Shown in pieces: positions 37,939 to 47,898 of a stretch of 64,000 nt of DNA. The stretch comes from Chrysoperla carnea (Eukaryota > Arthropoda > Insecta > Neuroptera > Chrysopidae): the NCBI RefSeq assembly GCF_905475395.1, contig NC_058337.1, positions 99,380,368-99,444,367 of the forward strand, in the 5' to 3' direction. A program made the position numbers and the translations under genes. The notes beneath the pieces are model-generated. The model saw only the letters and a program-made list of their open reading frames with translations, did not search any database and was not told where the DNA came from. Every line of letters starts with the position of its first letter. The stretch's first letter is position 1.

Positions 37939-38264
37939 CATGGAGGTTATAAAGAAGGAGAACGATCGCTCCGTGCTAAAGCATTAGCGCGCCTGTACCT
38001 GAAAATTTGTAGAATTTATAGGTCATTTTCCAGCCACCAGCCGCGCTGTCGTCGATAAGTAGTATCTGCGAAGCTAGCTGTTTATGAGTACAAGTAGATG
38101 AAGTTAGTTGCAGAATGTACAAATTGATATATCATTTCAAATTAGCGCACAACAGATCGCTTTTATTGATACTACTTAGCGGTCGCAGCGCCTCACTTAT
38201 TTTATCCATATTTCGGGGACAATATCTTCTATAGCGATCGTTCTCCTTCTTATAACCTTCATGG
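37939..38264. repeat. 326-bp MITE, family M copy 1
   Basis: Terminal inverted repeats: CATGGAGGTTATAAAGAAGG, continuing AGAACGATCGCT at the left, and its inverse at 38232-38264. The body includes the pair GCGCGCCTGTACC and GTCGCAGCGCCTCAC. A second, inverted copy is at 45368-45675. Confidence 0.7.
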
Positions 38265-38340
38265 CTTATACGCTCGGCTAAATAGTTATCTGTCACACTG
38301 TTCTCATTAGCACAATATGGCGACATACCAGTATAATATG

Positions 38341-39862
38341 GAGCTCCGTATAGTTAGCAGATAAAATTGTTATTTTTCACTCAAACTATTTCCATTCATT
38401 TGGGAATCGTTTGGGAGGATTTGGGAATATAATTTTAGAATTTGGGAATGATTAGTTTTCCTGTAATTAATGATTCTTTTTTCAGCGTATAGTTAGCAGG
38501 TAGGAAATTAAATCCACTTAATTTTTATGTTATTCGAAAGGAAATCATTTGGGAATTACGATAAACACGGTTTCAGAGTTTGGGAATGTATAATTAATTA
38601 ATTACACCTATTTTTTAGTTGATTGATAGGTTACGTTAATTAACCGTACACCAATTGAACCATTAATTGTTATATAGCAGTATGGCGCCAATATTCAAAT
38701 ATTACTGAATAATTTATTTTATAATTTATGTAAATGTTAAGTTTAATTTTTCATTAAAACTTTTCTTATTCAAATGGGAATCGTTTGGGAAGATTTAGGA
38801 ATATAATTTTATTATTTAGGACTGATTAGTTTTCATGTAATTAATTAGTTTTTCAAAGCGTATACTTAGAAGATAAAAAATTAAATTTTTCATCATTTCT
38901 ACGTTATTTGATAATAATTTACATGGAGACTAATCTAATTAATTAGGGAATCACATTAAACACGGTTTCATCATTTGGGACACTAAAATTATTTAATTCA
39001 TTACATTTATTTTTTAGTTGACTTTTTGTGGTTATTTTAATGGCGGCAATATTCAAATATTACTTCATTGACAATTTTTTTAATTTATGCAAATCTTAAG
39101 TTTTTTTTCCCTTAAAACTGTTCTTATTCAATTGGTAATCGTTTGGGAAGATTTAGGAATATAATTTTATTATTTATTTCCGCCATTAATATAACCACAA
39201 AAATCAACTAAAAATAAATGTAATTAATAAGTTAATTATACTTTCCCAAATGATGAAACCGTATTTAATGTGATTCCCAAATAAGTTAGATTAGTCTTCA
39301 TGTAAATTATTATCAAATAACGAAGAAATGATGAAAAATTTAATTTTTTATCTTCTAAGTATACGCTTTGAAAAACTAATTAATTACATGAAAACTAATC
39401 AGTCCTAAATAATAAAATTATATTCCTAAATCTTCCCAAACGATTCCCAATTGAATAAGAAAAGTTTTAATGAAAAATTAAACTTAACAATTACATAAAT
39501 TATAAAATAAATTATTCAGTAATATTTGAATATTGGCGCCATACTTCTATATAACAATTAATGGTTCAATTGGTGTACGGTTAATTAACATAACCTATCA
39601 ATCAACTAAAAAATAGGTGTAATTAATTAATTATACATTCCCAAACTCTGAAACCGTGTTTATCGTAATTCCCAAATGATTTACTTTCGAACAACATAAA
39701 AATTAAGTGGATTTAATTTCCTACCTGCTAACTATACGCTGAAAAAAGAATCATTAATTACAGGAAAACTAATAATTCCCAAATTCTAAAATTATATTCC
39801 CAAATCCTCCCAAACAATTCCCAAATGAATGGAAATAGTTTGAGTGAAAATATACGGAGCTC
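38341..39862. mobile_element. Foldback element (about 1.5 kb, long inverted repeat)
   Basis: Arms of about 0.67 kb (38380-39047 and 39180-39850) are mutual reverse complements with few differences, around a loop of about 130 bp. The loop itself resembles an inner segment of the arm. The outer ends are GAGCTCCGTATA and TATACGGAGCTC. The right arm lacks about 20 nt next to its end that are present in the left. There is no transposase. A shorter relative lies at 45683-46275. Confidence 0.75.
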
Positions 39863-39942
39863 AATAAAAGTGGTGAAATTATGGCTGTACATGTTAAAAG
39901 TGATTATAATGTTTGTTTCAATTCAAGAGAGAAGGGTTCACT

Positions 39943-40810
39943 CAGTGCTGGATTTACACTAGGGTCAGTCGGGGCTAGCGCCCAGGGCGGCAAATTTTCT
40001 AGGGCGGAAAAATTTGGAAAGTGAGAAAACATTTTCTATACAATATATAAATAACTACTAATTCTTTTAAATAAACATTTGATCTTTCAAGAAATATAAT
40101 TGCATTATGTATCAAATTAAAATTTTGTATATTATAATATATTAAATTTAAGGGAAAACTATATTAAAATAAAATTAATTTATTTCCATAAAGGTTTGAA
40201 AAAATAAAATTTGATATTTTTTTTTCTGGAATTGATAAATATAGTTTTTTTTTTGAAGAATTAAAAAAATTTTTTTTTCTCATGTTTATTGAGAACTCTG
40301 GACATAAAGCTGAAGATTTGCTAGTTGCTGTATTATCTGTTCAAGAGTTTTTTGATCTTGATCTCTCAGATTGTCAAAGTCAGTCATATGATAACGCGAA
40401 TAATGTATCAGGGATTTATTCGGGCTTACAGGCAAGAATTCATGAAATTATATCTTGCAGAACATGCTCCTTGTGCTGCTCATTCTATGAATTTAGTTGG
40501 AGTTCACTCAGTAGAATGCGCCCCAGAAGCTGCTTCATTCTTTCATACAGTACAAACTTTATACAACTTTTTTACTGCATCGACGCATCGCTGGGAAGTC
40601 TTACAGTTTCATACTGAAAAAAGAATTGCGTTAAAATCTTTATCTGCAACCACATAGTCAGCTCGTTATGAAGCGGTTCTTTTTTCTGCAATTAATTAGT
40701 TATTCTAATTCTTAAAAAATAAGATATCAAAACTATTAAAATAAAATTTCAGTCATAGGGCGGCATTCTCTTCAGTGCCCCAGGGCGGCAGAAATTTAAA
40801 TCCGGCCCTG
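39943..40810 (+). mobile_element. Nonautonomous hAT element with transposase relic and 8-bp target duplication
   Basis: It begins CAGTGCTGGATTTACA and ends, reverse-complemented, CAGGGCCGGATTTAAA. It is bounded by perfect 8-bp repeats GGTTCACT (39935-39942 and 40811-40818). The inside (40280-40690) encodes part of a DUF4371/ZMYM1-like transposase on the plus strand. QSQSYDNANNVSGIYSGLQA is in one frame; PCAAHSMNLVGVHSVECAPE and FFTASTHRWEVLQF are in another. The frames are separated by a frameshift, and a TAG replaces the expected Trp before SARYEAV. At 868 bp it is far shorter than an autonomous hAT. Confidence 0.85.
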
Positions 40811-40837
40811 GGTTCACTATGTTATTATGGTAGTTTT

Positions 40838-41490
40838 TATACCATGTATATATGAAATATACATAGTATATTAAGTTTCGTCTCAAGTTTGTAACGCTTA
40901 AAAATATTGATGCTACGAAAAAAATTTTGGTATAGGTGTTCATAGAATCACCTAATTAATCCATTTCCGGTTGTCCGTCCGTCCGCCCGTCTGTGGACAC
41001 AATAACTCAAAAACGAAAAAAGATATCGAGCTGAAATTTTTACAGCGTACTCAGGACGTAAAAAGTGAGGTAAAGTTCGTAAATGAGCATCATAGGTCAA
41101 TTGGGTCTTGGGTCCGTAGGACCCATCTTGCAAACCGTTAGGGATAGAACAAAAGTTTAAATGTAAAAAATGTTCCTTATCAAAAATTGAACAACTTTTG
41201 TTTGAAACATTTTTTCGTAAACATCAGTGTTTACCCGTGAGGGCGCCAATTAGGCGGAAATTTTATAATATGTGTACAAACTATACACTAAATGTCGGTC
41301 TGTAATGCAGAAACCTATAAAGTCATTTACACATGTACTATACTTGATTATCAGTTATGTCTGTGTCACATGTTTGTATATGTTACATAGAATATATAAC
41401 CTTACGGAATATGTAATGTGATAAAGAAATCAACATTGACTATGCATGGTATTTCAACAATTAACTCAGTCAATTGTTTGTTTTCACTTG
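40838..41490 (+). repeat. Dispersed repeat family A, copy 3, directly upstream of the zinc-finger ORF
   Basis: Same landmarks as 37068-37626, with about 100 nt extra near 41275-41410. It ends ...TTGTTTTCACTTG about 110 nt before the zinc-finger ATG at 41600, so it may supply the promoter or leader of that gene. Confidence 0.75.
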
Positions 41491-41599
41491 TCACTTTTTA
41501 TTTTTAAGTTCTGTACATGTGACACTCATATTAATAAGAAAATAACAAATTAAAATCTTTCTTTATTTATAAATACACATTTTAATGTAATTAATTAAA

Positions 41600-43660
41600 A
41601 TGTCAAGAGATTGTTGCGACATTAATAATCCGATTCTAATAAACAATGCGATGGTTTTAAAAAAACAAAAAAATAATTCGATGATACTTAAAAATGAAAA
41701 CAGTACAATTGAACAATTGCATTCTGAATTGATAAATAAACATGCTGCAGATGAATTATTAGAAATATCAAATTCAAGTGATGTTAGCGATGAAACATTT
41801 TCGCAACCAAATAATCTACTTGCGTTTCAAGAAAATTTTGTTTCAAGTGATGTTTATGAGAAAACAAATGTATCTCAAAGTAATTTTGTAATTAAAAATG
41901 AAAACATTAAAATTTCCGAACAACTTCATTCAGTGTTAATTATTAAAAATGATGTTAGTGATGAAATATCAGAAGTAAGTAATTCGAGTGACAGTGAATT
42001 GGGAATACTTGGGCAACAAACCAATATACTTGAATGTGAACGAAATTATAGTACAGACGATACGGGAGAAAAAGATATTGCGTGTGATGAAAAATTTAAT
42101 GATGCAAATAACTCAACGGTCGTTAAAAATAAAACTATTAAAGATGAACAACTGCATACAGAGATAATTATTAAAGATGATGCTGAAGAGGGTACTAGTG
42201 AAAGTGAAATATTAGAAGAAAATAATTCGAGTGATGATGAAATGGAAATATTTGGGCAACAAACCAATATACTTGAATGTGATGAAAAATTTAATGATGC
42301 ACATAACTCAGCGATCGTTAAAAATGAAAGTATTCAACAACTGCATACAAAGCTAATTATTAAAGATGATGCTGAAGAGGGTACTAGTGAAAGTGAAATA
42401 TTAGAAGATTCAAGTGATGTTGGCTATGAAACATATATTCACGCTAGAAACAAAACATTTTCATGTAATGTTTGTGATAAAGTATTTATGCGGCAAAAAA
42501 AATTAAATAGACATAAACTTATTCATACTTTAAAAAAAACATATTCATGTGAAATTTGTAAAATGTCTTTTTTGGGACATGCCCAATTAGTTGTTCATCA
42601 ACGATTTCATAATGTAAAGGTTGTTCTTGAACGTATTCATATTACTGGAAGTCTTCCGAGAGAAAGAAAATTTTCATGTAATGATTGTGACAAATCATAT
42701 TTTCGGTATACTGATTTAGAAATACATAAACGTATTCATACTGGAGAAAGGCCTTTTTCATGCAATGTTTGTAAAAAATCATTTCGCGCAAATAGTACTT
42801 TAAATCATCATAAAAAAACGCATACTGGAGAAAAGCCTTTTTCATGTAATGTTTGTAAGAAATCATTTTACAAAAATGGTAATTTAATTAGACATAAAAG
42901 AACGCATACTGGAGAAAAACCTTTTTCATGTGATGTTTGTGATAAATCATTTACGTCCAAGGCCAACTTAGTTGAGCACAAAAGAACTCATAGTGGAGAA
43001 AGACCGTTTTCATGCGACCTCTGTGATAAAACATTTAAGTGTCGATCTGGTTTACGAAGACACAAACGATGGCACACTAGAGATAAAACTTTCTCATGTT
43101 ATGTTTGTCATAAAAGATTTTTGCAAAAAGGCAATTTATACAGGCATGAACGCATTCATACAAGGGAAAAACCTTATTCATGTGACGTTTGTGATAAAAC
43201 ATTTAGCTATTCAAGTAATTTAGTTAGACATAAAGTTGTTCACACTGAAGAAAGGCCATTTTCCTGCGATGTTTGTGATAAATCGTTTAAAACGAAATAC
43301 GAAACAACTATGCACAAACAAATTCATACTGGAAAAAAACCTTTTTCATGTGATGTTTGTGATAAATCATTTACGTCCAAGGGCAACTTAGTTGATCACA
43401 AAAGAAACCATACCGGAGAAAGACCTTATTCATGTAAAGTTTGCAATAAATCATTTAGTTCTCAAAACAATTTAGCTAAACATAAAGTTATTCACATTGA
43501 GAAAAGGCCATATTCATGTGATGTTTGTGATAAATCATTTAAAACGAAACAAGTAAGAGCTAAACACAAACGAATTCATTCTAGAAGAGAGGAGCTTTGT
43601 GATTTTGATAAACCGTATTCATATGATATTTGTGAGAAAAAAATTTATTCATCGGATTAG
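41600..43660 (+). CDS. C2H2 zinc-finger protein (13 fingers) with acidic N-terminus
   Basis: A 686-aa single-exon ORF. Residues 1 to about 280 are acidic and Ser/Asn-rich, with internally repeated stretches (DDAEEGTSESEILE twice; FGQQTNILEC and LGQQTNILEC). From about 288 on there are 13 C2H2 fingers with TGEKP/TGERP-type linkers, implying sequence-specific DNA binding in the nucleus. The ORF ends when a finger (KPYSYDICEKK) loses its first Cys and an A-rich run (after GAG at about 43634) shifts the frame; finger coding continues downstream. No BTB, ZAD or KRAB domain is visible. It may act as a 13-finger factor, or be the front part of a longer damaged gene. The family expands readily in insects, so no orthologue is proposed. 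Confidence 0.75.
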   Translation: MSRDCCDINNPILINNAMVLKKQKNNSMILKNENSTIEQLHSELINKHAADELLEISNSSDVSDETFSQPNNLLAFQENFVSSDVYEKTNVSQSNFVIKNENIKISEQLHSVLIIKNDVSDEISEVSNSSDSELGILGQQTNILECERNYSTDDTGEKDIACDEKFNDANNSTVVKNKTIKDEQLHTEIIIKDDAEEGTSESEILEENNSSDDEMEIFGQQTNILECDEKFNDAHNSAIVKNESIQQLHTKLIIKDDAEEGTSESEILEDSSDVGYETYIHARNKTFSCNVCDKVFMRQKKLNRHKLIHTLKKTYSCEICKMSFLGHAQLVVHQRFHNVKVVLERIHITGSLPRERKFSCNDCDKSYFRYTDLEIHKRIHTGERPFSCNVCKKSFRANSTLNHHKKTHTGEKPFSCNVCKKSFYKNGNLIRHKRTHTGEKPFSCDVCDKSFTSKANLVEHKRTHSGERPFSCDLCDKTFKCRSGLRRHKRWHTRDKTFSCYVCHKRFLQKGNLYRHERIHTREKPYSCDVCDKTFSYSSNLVRHKVVHTEERPFSCDVCDKSFKTKYETTMHKQIHTGKKPFSCDVCDKSFTSKGNLVDHKRNHTGERPYSCKVCNKSFSSQNNLAKHKVIHIEKRPYSCDVCDKSFKTKQVRAKHKRIHSRREELCDFDKPYSYDICEKKIYSSD

Positions 43661-45110
43661 TTTAGTTAATCATAAACTAAATCACACTGGAGTCAAACCA
43701 TTTTCATGTGATGTTTGTGATAAAACATTTTTTCAAAAGGGAAATTTAGATAGACATAAACTTATTCACACCGGAGAGAAACCCTTTTCGTGTGATGTTT
43801 GCAATCAATCATTTAACGTTCAATCCAATTTGGTTAAACATAAACTTATTCACGTTGGTGACACGCCATTTAAATGTGATATTTGTGATAAAGCATTTCT
43901 AGTGCAAAGTAACTTAAATAGTCATAAACTTACTCATACTAAAGAAAAACCATTTTCATGTAATGTTTGCAATAAATCATTTAGGCACAAATCTAATTTA
44001 GTTGCGCATAAACACAGTCACACTGGGTTAAGGCTATTTTCATGTAATATTTGTAGTAAATCATTTATTACTAAAAGGACTTTAGTTATTCATAAACGTT
44101 GTCATACTGGACAAAAATCCTATTCGTGTGATGTTTGCGATCAGAAATTTTCGTTAAAACAATATTTAATTCAACATAAAATTTTTCATACAGGAGAAAA
44201 AAAATTTTCGTGTATTATTTGTAAAACAGCATTTGCTTATCGAAGCAGCTTTAAGCAAATATAAAATAATTCACACTGGAGTGAGACGTTTTTTGTGTGA
44301 TATTTGCGATAGACCTTTTAAAACGAAAAAAGATTTAGTTCAACATGAACGACTCCATAGTGGTGAAAAACCATTTGTATGTAATGTTTGTAATAAAGCA
44401 TTTGCACAACACAGCAGCTTCTACAGACATAAAAAAGTTCATAATAAGATACTTTGTGATATTTGTGGTAAAATATTTAAGTGTGAACAGGATTTAAATA
44501 AACATGAACGGATACATGGTGAAAATCCATTTTCTTGTGAAATTTGTAATAAATCATTTAAAAATCAAAGAAATTTAACAAATCACAAACGATATATTCA
44601 TAGAACAAAATTATTTTCATGTGATGTTTGTAAAAAATTATTTTCCATACATAGTCAATTAGTTCGACATAAACAGATTCCAGTAAAATAAAAACGTTCT
44701 CTTGTGATGTGATTTAATTAAACATAAACGAATTCATCCGAGAGAAAGATCATTTTCATGTAATGATTGTGATAAGACATTTTTTAAATCTTCTCATTTA
44801 GCAGTACATAAACGCATTCATACTGGAGAAAAGAAATTTTCATGTAATGTTTGTAAGAAATCATTTTACACAAATGGTGATTTAATTAAACATAAAAAAA
44901 ACGCATACTGGAGAAAAACCTTTTTCATGTGATGTTTGTGATAAATCATTTACGTCCAAGGCCAACTTAGTTGTTCACAAAAGAACAGATAGTGGAGAAA
45001 GACCGTTTTCATGCGACCTCTGTGATAAAACATTTAAGTGTCGATCTGTTTTACGAGGACATAAACGATGTCACACTAGAGATAAAACTTACTCTTGTTT
45101 ATTTATGTAT
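43628..45110 (+). pseudogene. Frameshifted continuation of the C2H2 zinc-finger array
   Basis: Finger coding continues in other frames. 43640-44264 has a partial finger plus six full fingers; an inserted A near 44252 (with His to Tyr) then breaks the next one. 44264-44691 has four full fingers and one whose last His is Pro, then a stop. 44700-45110 holds further fingers with a deletion and another extra A near 44901, ending in unrelated sequence (CLFMYYLNYV). The final part (about 44839-45096) is nearly identical to 42841-43096, so it is a recent internal duplication. The indels lie in A-rich runs, so assembly error is possible for some. Ligand losses and the deletion argue for real decay. 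Confidence 0.7.
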
Positions 45111-45276
45111 TACCTAAATTATGTAACTATTATATTCTCATAGATGCTGTAAATATAAAAGATGTTCTTAATAAAAAAATAAACTACTAGAATAATATTT
45201 TTTTCGTAAATTGGTGAAATTTTAAATTGAAAAAATTTTCAATGTTTTAAATTGATGACTGTGGATTTATATATCA

Positions 45277-45351
45277 CAAGTGAAAACAAACAATTGACTG
45301 AGTTAATTGTTGAAATACCATGCATAGTCAGTGTTGATTTCTTTATCACAT
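45277..45351 (-). repeat. Inverted end of dispersed repeat family A
   Basis: CAAGTGAAAACAAACAATTG through GATTTCTTTATCACAT is the reverse complement of the last 75 nt of the family A copy at 40838-41490. The zinc-finger locus therefore sits between inverted family A ends. Confidence 0.75.
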
Positions 45352-45367
45352 AACACATGCCTGAACC

Positions 45368-45675
45368 CATGAAGCTTATAAGAAGGAGAACGATCGCTAT
45401 AGAAAATATTGTCCCCGAAATATGGATAAAATAAGTGAGGCGCTGCGACCGCTAAGAAGTATCAATAAAGGCGGGCTGTTGTGCGCTAATTTGAAATGAT
45501 ATATCAATTTGTACATTATGCAACTAACTTCATCCACTTCGCAGATACTACTTCTTGATGATAGCGCGGCTGGTGGCTTAAAAATTAACTATAAATTCTA
45601 CAAATTTTCAGGGACAGGTGCGCTAATGCTTTAGTACATAGCGATCTTTCTCCTTCTTTACATATAACCTTCATG
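45368..45675. repeat. MITE family M, copy 2 (inverted)
   Basis: The body is the reverse complement of 37939-38264 (shared GTGAGGCGCTGCGACCGCTA and GAAATGATATATCAATTTGT). The ends are CATGAAGCTTATAAGAAGGA and its rough inverse at 45640-45675. Confidence 0.7.
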
Positions 45676-45682
45676 CCTGAAC

Positions 45683-46275
45683 CATTAATTGTTATATAGC
45701 AGTATGGCGCCAATATTCAAATATTACTGAATAATTTATTTTATAATTTATGTAAATGTTAAGTTTTATTTTGCCTTAAAACTGTTCTTATTCAATTGGA
45801 AATCGTTTGGGAAGATTTAGGAATATAATTTTATTATTTAGGACTGATTAGTTTTCATTTAATTAATTAGTTTTAATTAATTTTACATAAATTATAAAAT
45901 AAATTATTCAGTAATATTTGAATATTGGCGCCATACTGCTATATAACAATTAATGGTTCAGGTGTACGGTTAATTAACATAACCTATCAATCAACTAAAA
46001 AATAGGTGTAATTAATTAATTATACATTCCCAAACTCTGAAACCGTGTTTATCGTAATTCCCAAATTATTTCCTTTCGAACAACATAAAAATTAAGTGGA
46101 TTTAATTTCCTACCTGCTAACTATACGCTGAAAAAAGAATCATTAATCACAGGAAAACAAATAATTCCCAAATTCTAAATTTATATTCCCAAATCCTCCC
46201 AAACGATTCCCAAATGAATGGAAATAGTTTTAGTGAAAAATAACAATTTTATCTGCTAAGTATACGGAGCTATAA
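45683..46275. repeat. Short relative of the 1.5-kb foldback element
   Basis: Contains the inverted pair GAACCATTAATTGTTATATA (45683) and TATATAACAATTAATGGTTC (ending near 45960) around shared foldback sequence. It then has a single right arm ending TATCTGCTAAGTATACGGAGCT. It keeps the 20 nt missing from the right end of 38341-39862. Confidence 0.65.
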
Positions 46276-47270
46276 TATGGCGATGATTCATGACGTTATT
46301 ACTACTGGCCAGTATACTGATGTAGATGGTATTAAGTGAATATGATATTTATAGCAACAGTATGTGCATGCGCCAAAGTATAGCAATTTTAATATCCTTT
46401 TTTTATATGAATAAATTACTATCAAAGATTAACACCAGCAAATCGCTGTCAACGATTTCAATAAAGAAAAACTCGATTCTCGATAAATTTCAGTTTCTCA
46501 GTTATTCAGAAATTAATACTTCAACTTCTTGATAGATGGTAGTAGCTATTGAATCTAAGCATAATCTAAGCTTAGAACAAAATTAAACAGATTTCAATTT
46601 ATATTTTTTATATAAATATATTACTATCGTGTAATAAATTAAACGATTGATTATTTATCCTTTGAAACACTATCAAATGACTACAATAAAGAGGAAATAG
46701 ATTTTGAATATTAAATATTAAAGTTTTTCAGTTATTCAAATATATGCGCATGCGTCACAATAACACTGGAATATTATGTGGTACTCAATAATTGATGTAC
46801 TTTTTACTTATTACTAGAATTATTACAACGTAAATACTTATAATTGACCATAATTAATTATATACATAATTTATCAGACCATTATTTAATTCTATCAAAT
46901 ACCATCAGACGTTTGTAATTAACAAAAACTGTAGAAGCAGTCTGTTAATTTGGCACCCGTTATATTTTTCTGTAGTTAATGAATGAGGATATAATGTATA
47001 TTTTATTGCAATATCTATAAAATTTTATAAAATTAAAATAATTTTAAAAAAATTATTTGTTTCTAAAATTTATTTAACAAATAGATTGCCGCATTTTTTT
47101 AAACTTTTTTTAACAACGCTGTCACTATTTCCGTTAATGGCGCTGTTGTAGCAATCGACTACCGGCACTTGTTTAAGTATGGTAATAAAGTTCTCACATT
47201 GATTGTGTATTTTTATTAAAATAAAATTTGTTATTTGAGTAGAGTTCATAATTTATTATTGTGTTAAAAT
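46276..47270. other. Spacer between zinc-finger locus and TTC14-like gene
   Basis: AT-rich DNA with no convincing ORF or element. The segment close to 47100-47270 probably includes the promoter of the TTC14-like gene, but no clear core motif was identified. Confidence 0.4.
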
Positions 47271-47276
47271 GAAAAT
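47250..47276 (+). other. Possible 5' untranslated exon end of the TTC14-like gene
   Basis: A strong donor (AAAAT, then GTAAGT at 47277) and a pyrimidine-rich acceptor TTCCTTCTGTTAG ending at 47873 could define a 5' UTR intron just ahead of the ATG at 47899. There is no transcript support, and the exon start is not determinable. Confidence 0.3.
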
Positions 47277-47898
47277 GTAAGTCCTTATGAATTTGTTTTT
47301 GTAGTAGTGATTGCTTTCTTTTTTATTCCAGATATTTTTAATATAAAATTATCACTTTCATGTTTCGAGGAGGATATCCTTGAGACAACCATTTTTAATA
47401 GATATAGTTTTCCCACTTAAAATTAATTTCACAACTTGTTTGAGATTATTTTCAGTAATTTAAATCTGTATTTTTTATTTATGCATTTTTTTTTTGTTAT
47501 TTTAGAATAAAAATCCATTATTTTTTTAGTTTTTCTAAGAATTGTGGAAAAAATCAGCATTTTTTTTTTATATTGAGAAATTAAAACAATACTATAAATC
47601 GATAAGAAAAAAGGAATTAAATAATTTATTAATAATTAATACCTTGGTAACCATTAATAAACAAACATAATGTTTCTAGGCTTAATGCAGTCTTAATTTA
47701 AATAGGGATAAACTAATGTTTCTTATCAATATTTAAAATAGAAATGGTTTTTTAAAGGTAAAATAAATATGGTGTAACATTTTGGGTGTTAACAAATATG
47801 TTGGGTTTTGCTGGAAAGCATTTTTAGTAGCCATTTTAATATATAATTGTAATTTTGTGTTTCCTTCTGTTAGTACATTTTAAACGAAATAAATCAAG

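Noticed and set aside
40948-41133. 61-aa minus-strand ORF
   Set aside because: It lies wholly within dispersed repeat family A and is not conserved as a frame in the other copies.
41600-45100. CRISPR-like array of regularly spaced repeats
   Set aside because: The 84-nt periodicity is that of C2H2 zinc-finger codons in a eukaryotic gene.
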